From assembly GCF_000413855.1 (NCBI RefSeq), contig NZ_ATGG01000008.1:62001-126000 (forward strand): DNA of 64,000 bases, in the 5' to 3' direction. Positions within the stretch are counted from its first letter, which is position 1, and each line of letters begins with the position of its first letter. Positions 63,237-64,000 of this stretch are shown one piece after another. The stretch is from Acinetobacter gyllenbergii CIP 110306 = MTCC 11365 (lineage in GTDB: Bacteria > Pseudomonadota > Gammaproteobacteria > Pseudomonadales > Moraxellaceae). Below the pieces are notes generated by a model. The model was not told the DNA's origin and ran no database searches. It saw only the letters and a list, made by a program, of their open reading frames with translations. Position numbers and translations under genes: made by a program.

Positions 63237-63270
63237 AAAGCCCCGATATCACATCAATATCGGGGCTTTT
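63237..63270 (-). terminator. terminator after the alcohol dehydrogenase gene
   Basis: AAAGCCCCGATAT (63237-63249) pairs with ATATCGGGGCTTT (63257-63269). On the minus strand the stem runs into GTATTTTTAAG, a moderate T-run. Confidence 0.8.
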
Positions 63271-63300
63271 AAGCAGGAATACTTGATTTAACTCAATGTA

Positions 63301-64000
63301 TTACCATGCTTTTTGTAAGATTGCACGAATGTCTTGCAAGTTTGCTTCTTTCGGATTGTAAATGATCGAACCGTCATTCAGTGCCTTCTCTGCCACTTCA
63401 TCCAATTGTGCTTCAGTGACTTTAGCTGTTTCACGTAGCGTACGTGGCAATTTGGTCAGGCTGAATAAACGATCACGCATCGCTAAAATTGTGGCAATCG
63501 CTTTGTCTGCACGTAAGTTAGCAGGCGTTTGAGCATAAATATCTGCACCCGCAAGCGGCAGCAGTAATTCACCAATCTTGTCGCCATTGATTTCTTTGTT
63601 ATATTCCAGCACGTATGGCAGGAATAAGTTCATGCATAAGCCGTGGGGCAGATGTGCAACTGCACCAAGTGCATGACCCAATGAGTGAACTAAGCCCACC
63701 ATTGAATTCGAGAATGCAATCCCTGCCATAGTAGATGCTTGTGCAAGCTCTAAACGACCTTGTGCATCGCTTGGATTGTCTAAAACTTTGAACAAGTTTT
63801 CGCTGATCTTTTTAATCCCTGCGCTGGCATAGGCATCACTGAGTGGGTTCGCAGCTAAGCAGGTATAGGCTTCAACACAGTGTGTCAGTGCATCCATGCC
63901 TGTCATGGCAGTCAAATGAGGTGGGAGTGTCTGTGTCATGCGTGGATCAAGAATTGCAGCATGCGGCATCAAGTAATAAGAGGCAAAAGCCAGTTTGACA
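63301..64000 (-). CDS. iron-containing alcohol dehydrogenase, C-terminal part (cut by window end)
   Basis: The frame stays open to the window edge (upstream residues read VKLAFASYY), so about 233 C-terminal residues are visible and the start is outside. The metal-binding His residues of group III alcohol dehydrogenases are in MTGMDALTHCVEAY and SLGHALGAVAHLPHGLCMNLFLPYVLEYN. Such enzymes oxidise ethanol or longer alcohols to aldehydes with NAD. An ATG near 63969 is internal, not the start. Confidence 0.9.
   Translation of the reverse strand, partial: VKLAFASYYLMPHAAILDPRMTQTLPPHLTAMTGMDALTHCVEAYTCLAANPLSDAYASAGIKKISENLFKVLDNPSDAQGRLELAQASTMAGIAFSNSMVGLVHSLGHALGAVAHLPHGLCMNLFLPYVLEYNKEINGDKIGELLLPLAGADIYAQTPANLRADKAIATILAMRDRLFSLTKLPRTLRETAKVTEAQLDEVAEKALNDGSIIYNPKEANLQDIRAILQKAW

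Overview
The window is an ordinary-looking stretch of Acinetobacter chromosome. The assignment rests on near full-length resemblance to Acinetobacter proteins: the pmrC-pmrA-pmrB lipid A modification operon, the adeI-adeJ-adeK efflux operon with its PAP2 phosphatase neighbour, and rplU-rpmA divergent from ispB. The DNA is moderately AT-rich. The species cannot be fixed from the sequence; several proteins differ clearly from my recollection of the A. baumannii versions. No rRNA, tRNA, IS transposase, prophage or CRISPR array was recognised.

Layout, left to right. 1-6.1 kb: ispA, a YjbR-like protein, an SPFH/NfeD membrane pair, a patatin lipoprotein, a PlsC-type acyltransferase and an MFS importer. 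6.4-13.1 kb: a porin, pmrCAB with a PmrA-type box in front, then a kinase-like protein and a PAP2 phosphatase. 13.3-18.2 kb: the gltIJKL glutamate/aspartate importer and an ammonium transporter. 18.5-25.2 kb: a short-chain acid/ketone-body unit (AtoE, ScoAB, LysR regulator, GntP permease, 3-hydroxybutyrate dehydrogenase). 25.3-30.4 kb: accessory DNA. It holds an AT-rich DMT exporter/thioesterase/TetR group, an unknown exported protein, a coiled-coil J-domain protein, a DUF559 nuclease gene bracketed by near-identical inverted palindromic repeats, and an orphan AT-rich gene.

30.5-40 kb: valS, two tandem paralogues of unknown function, an SDR enzyme, a small membrane protein, a Dph6-like ATPase, an OFA-type MFS transporter and two YbjQ-family proteins. 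40-46.6 kb: the PAP2-adeI-adeJ-adeK operon with a promoter-embedded palindrome. 47.2-57.5 kb: mostly housekeeping (a Gcr/SpecificRecomb membrane protein, ispB, rplU-rpmA, pirin, lolA, a DUF3298 lipoprotein, serS, cysG, trmL). 57.5-64 kb: an HxlR/VOC pair divergent from a flavodoxin-type protein, a Pro-Thr repeat lipoprotein, a PH-domain membrane protein, an APC permease and the end of an iron-dependent alcohol dehydrogenase.

The most interesting items are non-coding or mixed: the DUF559 cassette whose flanking repeats supply its Shine-Dalgarno sequence and stop codon; the 24-nt palindrome inside the PAP2-adeIJK promoter; the tandem TTGACA-N4-TGTCAA operators before the TetR gene; the LysR-type palindrome and matching half site around the ketone-body genes; and the HxlR palindrome abutting a -35 box. 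Start codons were moved from the longest reading frame where Shine-Dalgarno spacing or family length argued for it. All functions are inferred by reading the sequence; no database search was possible.
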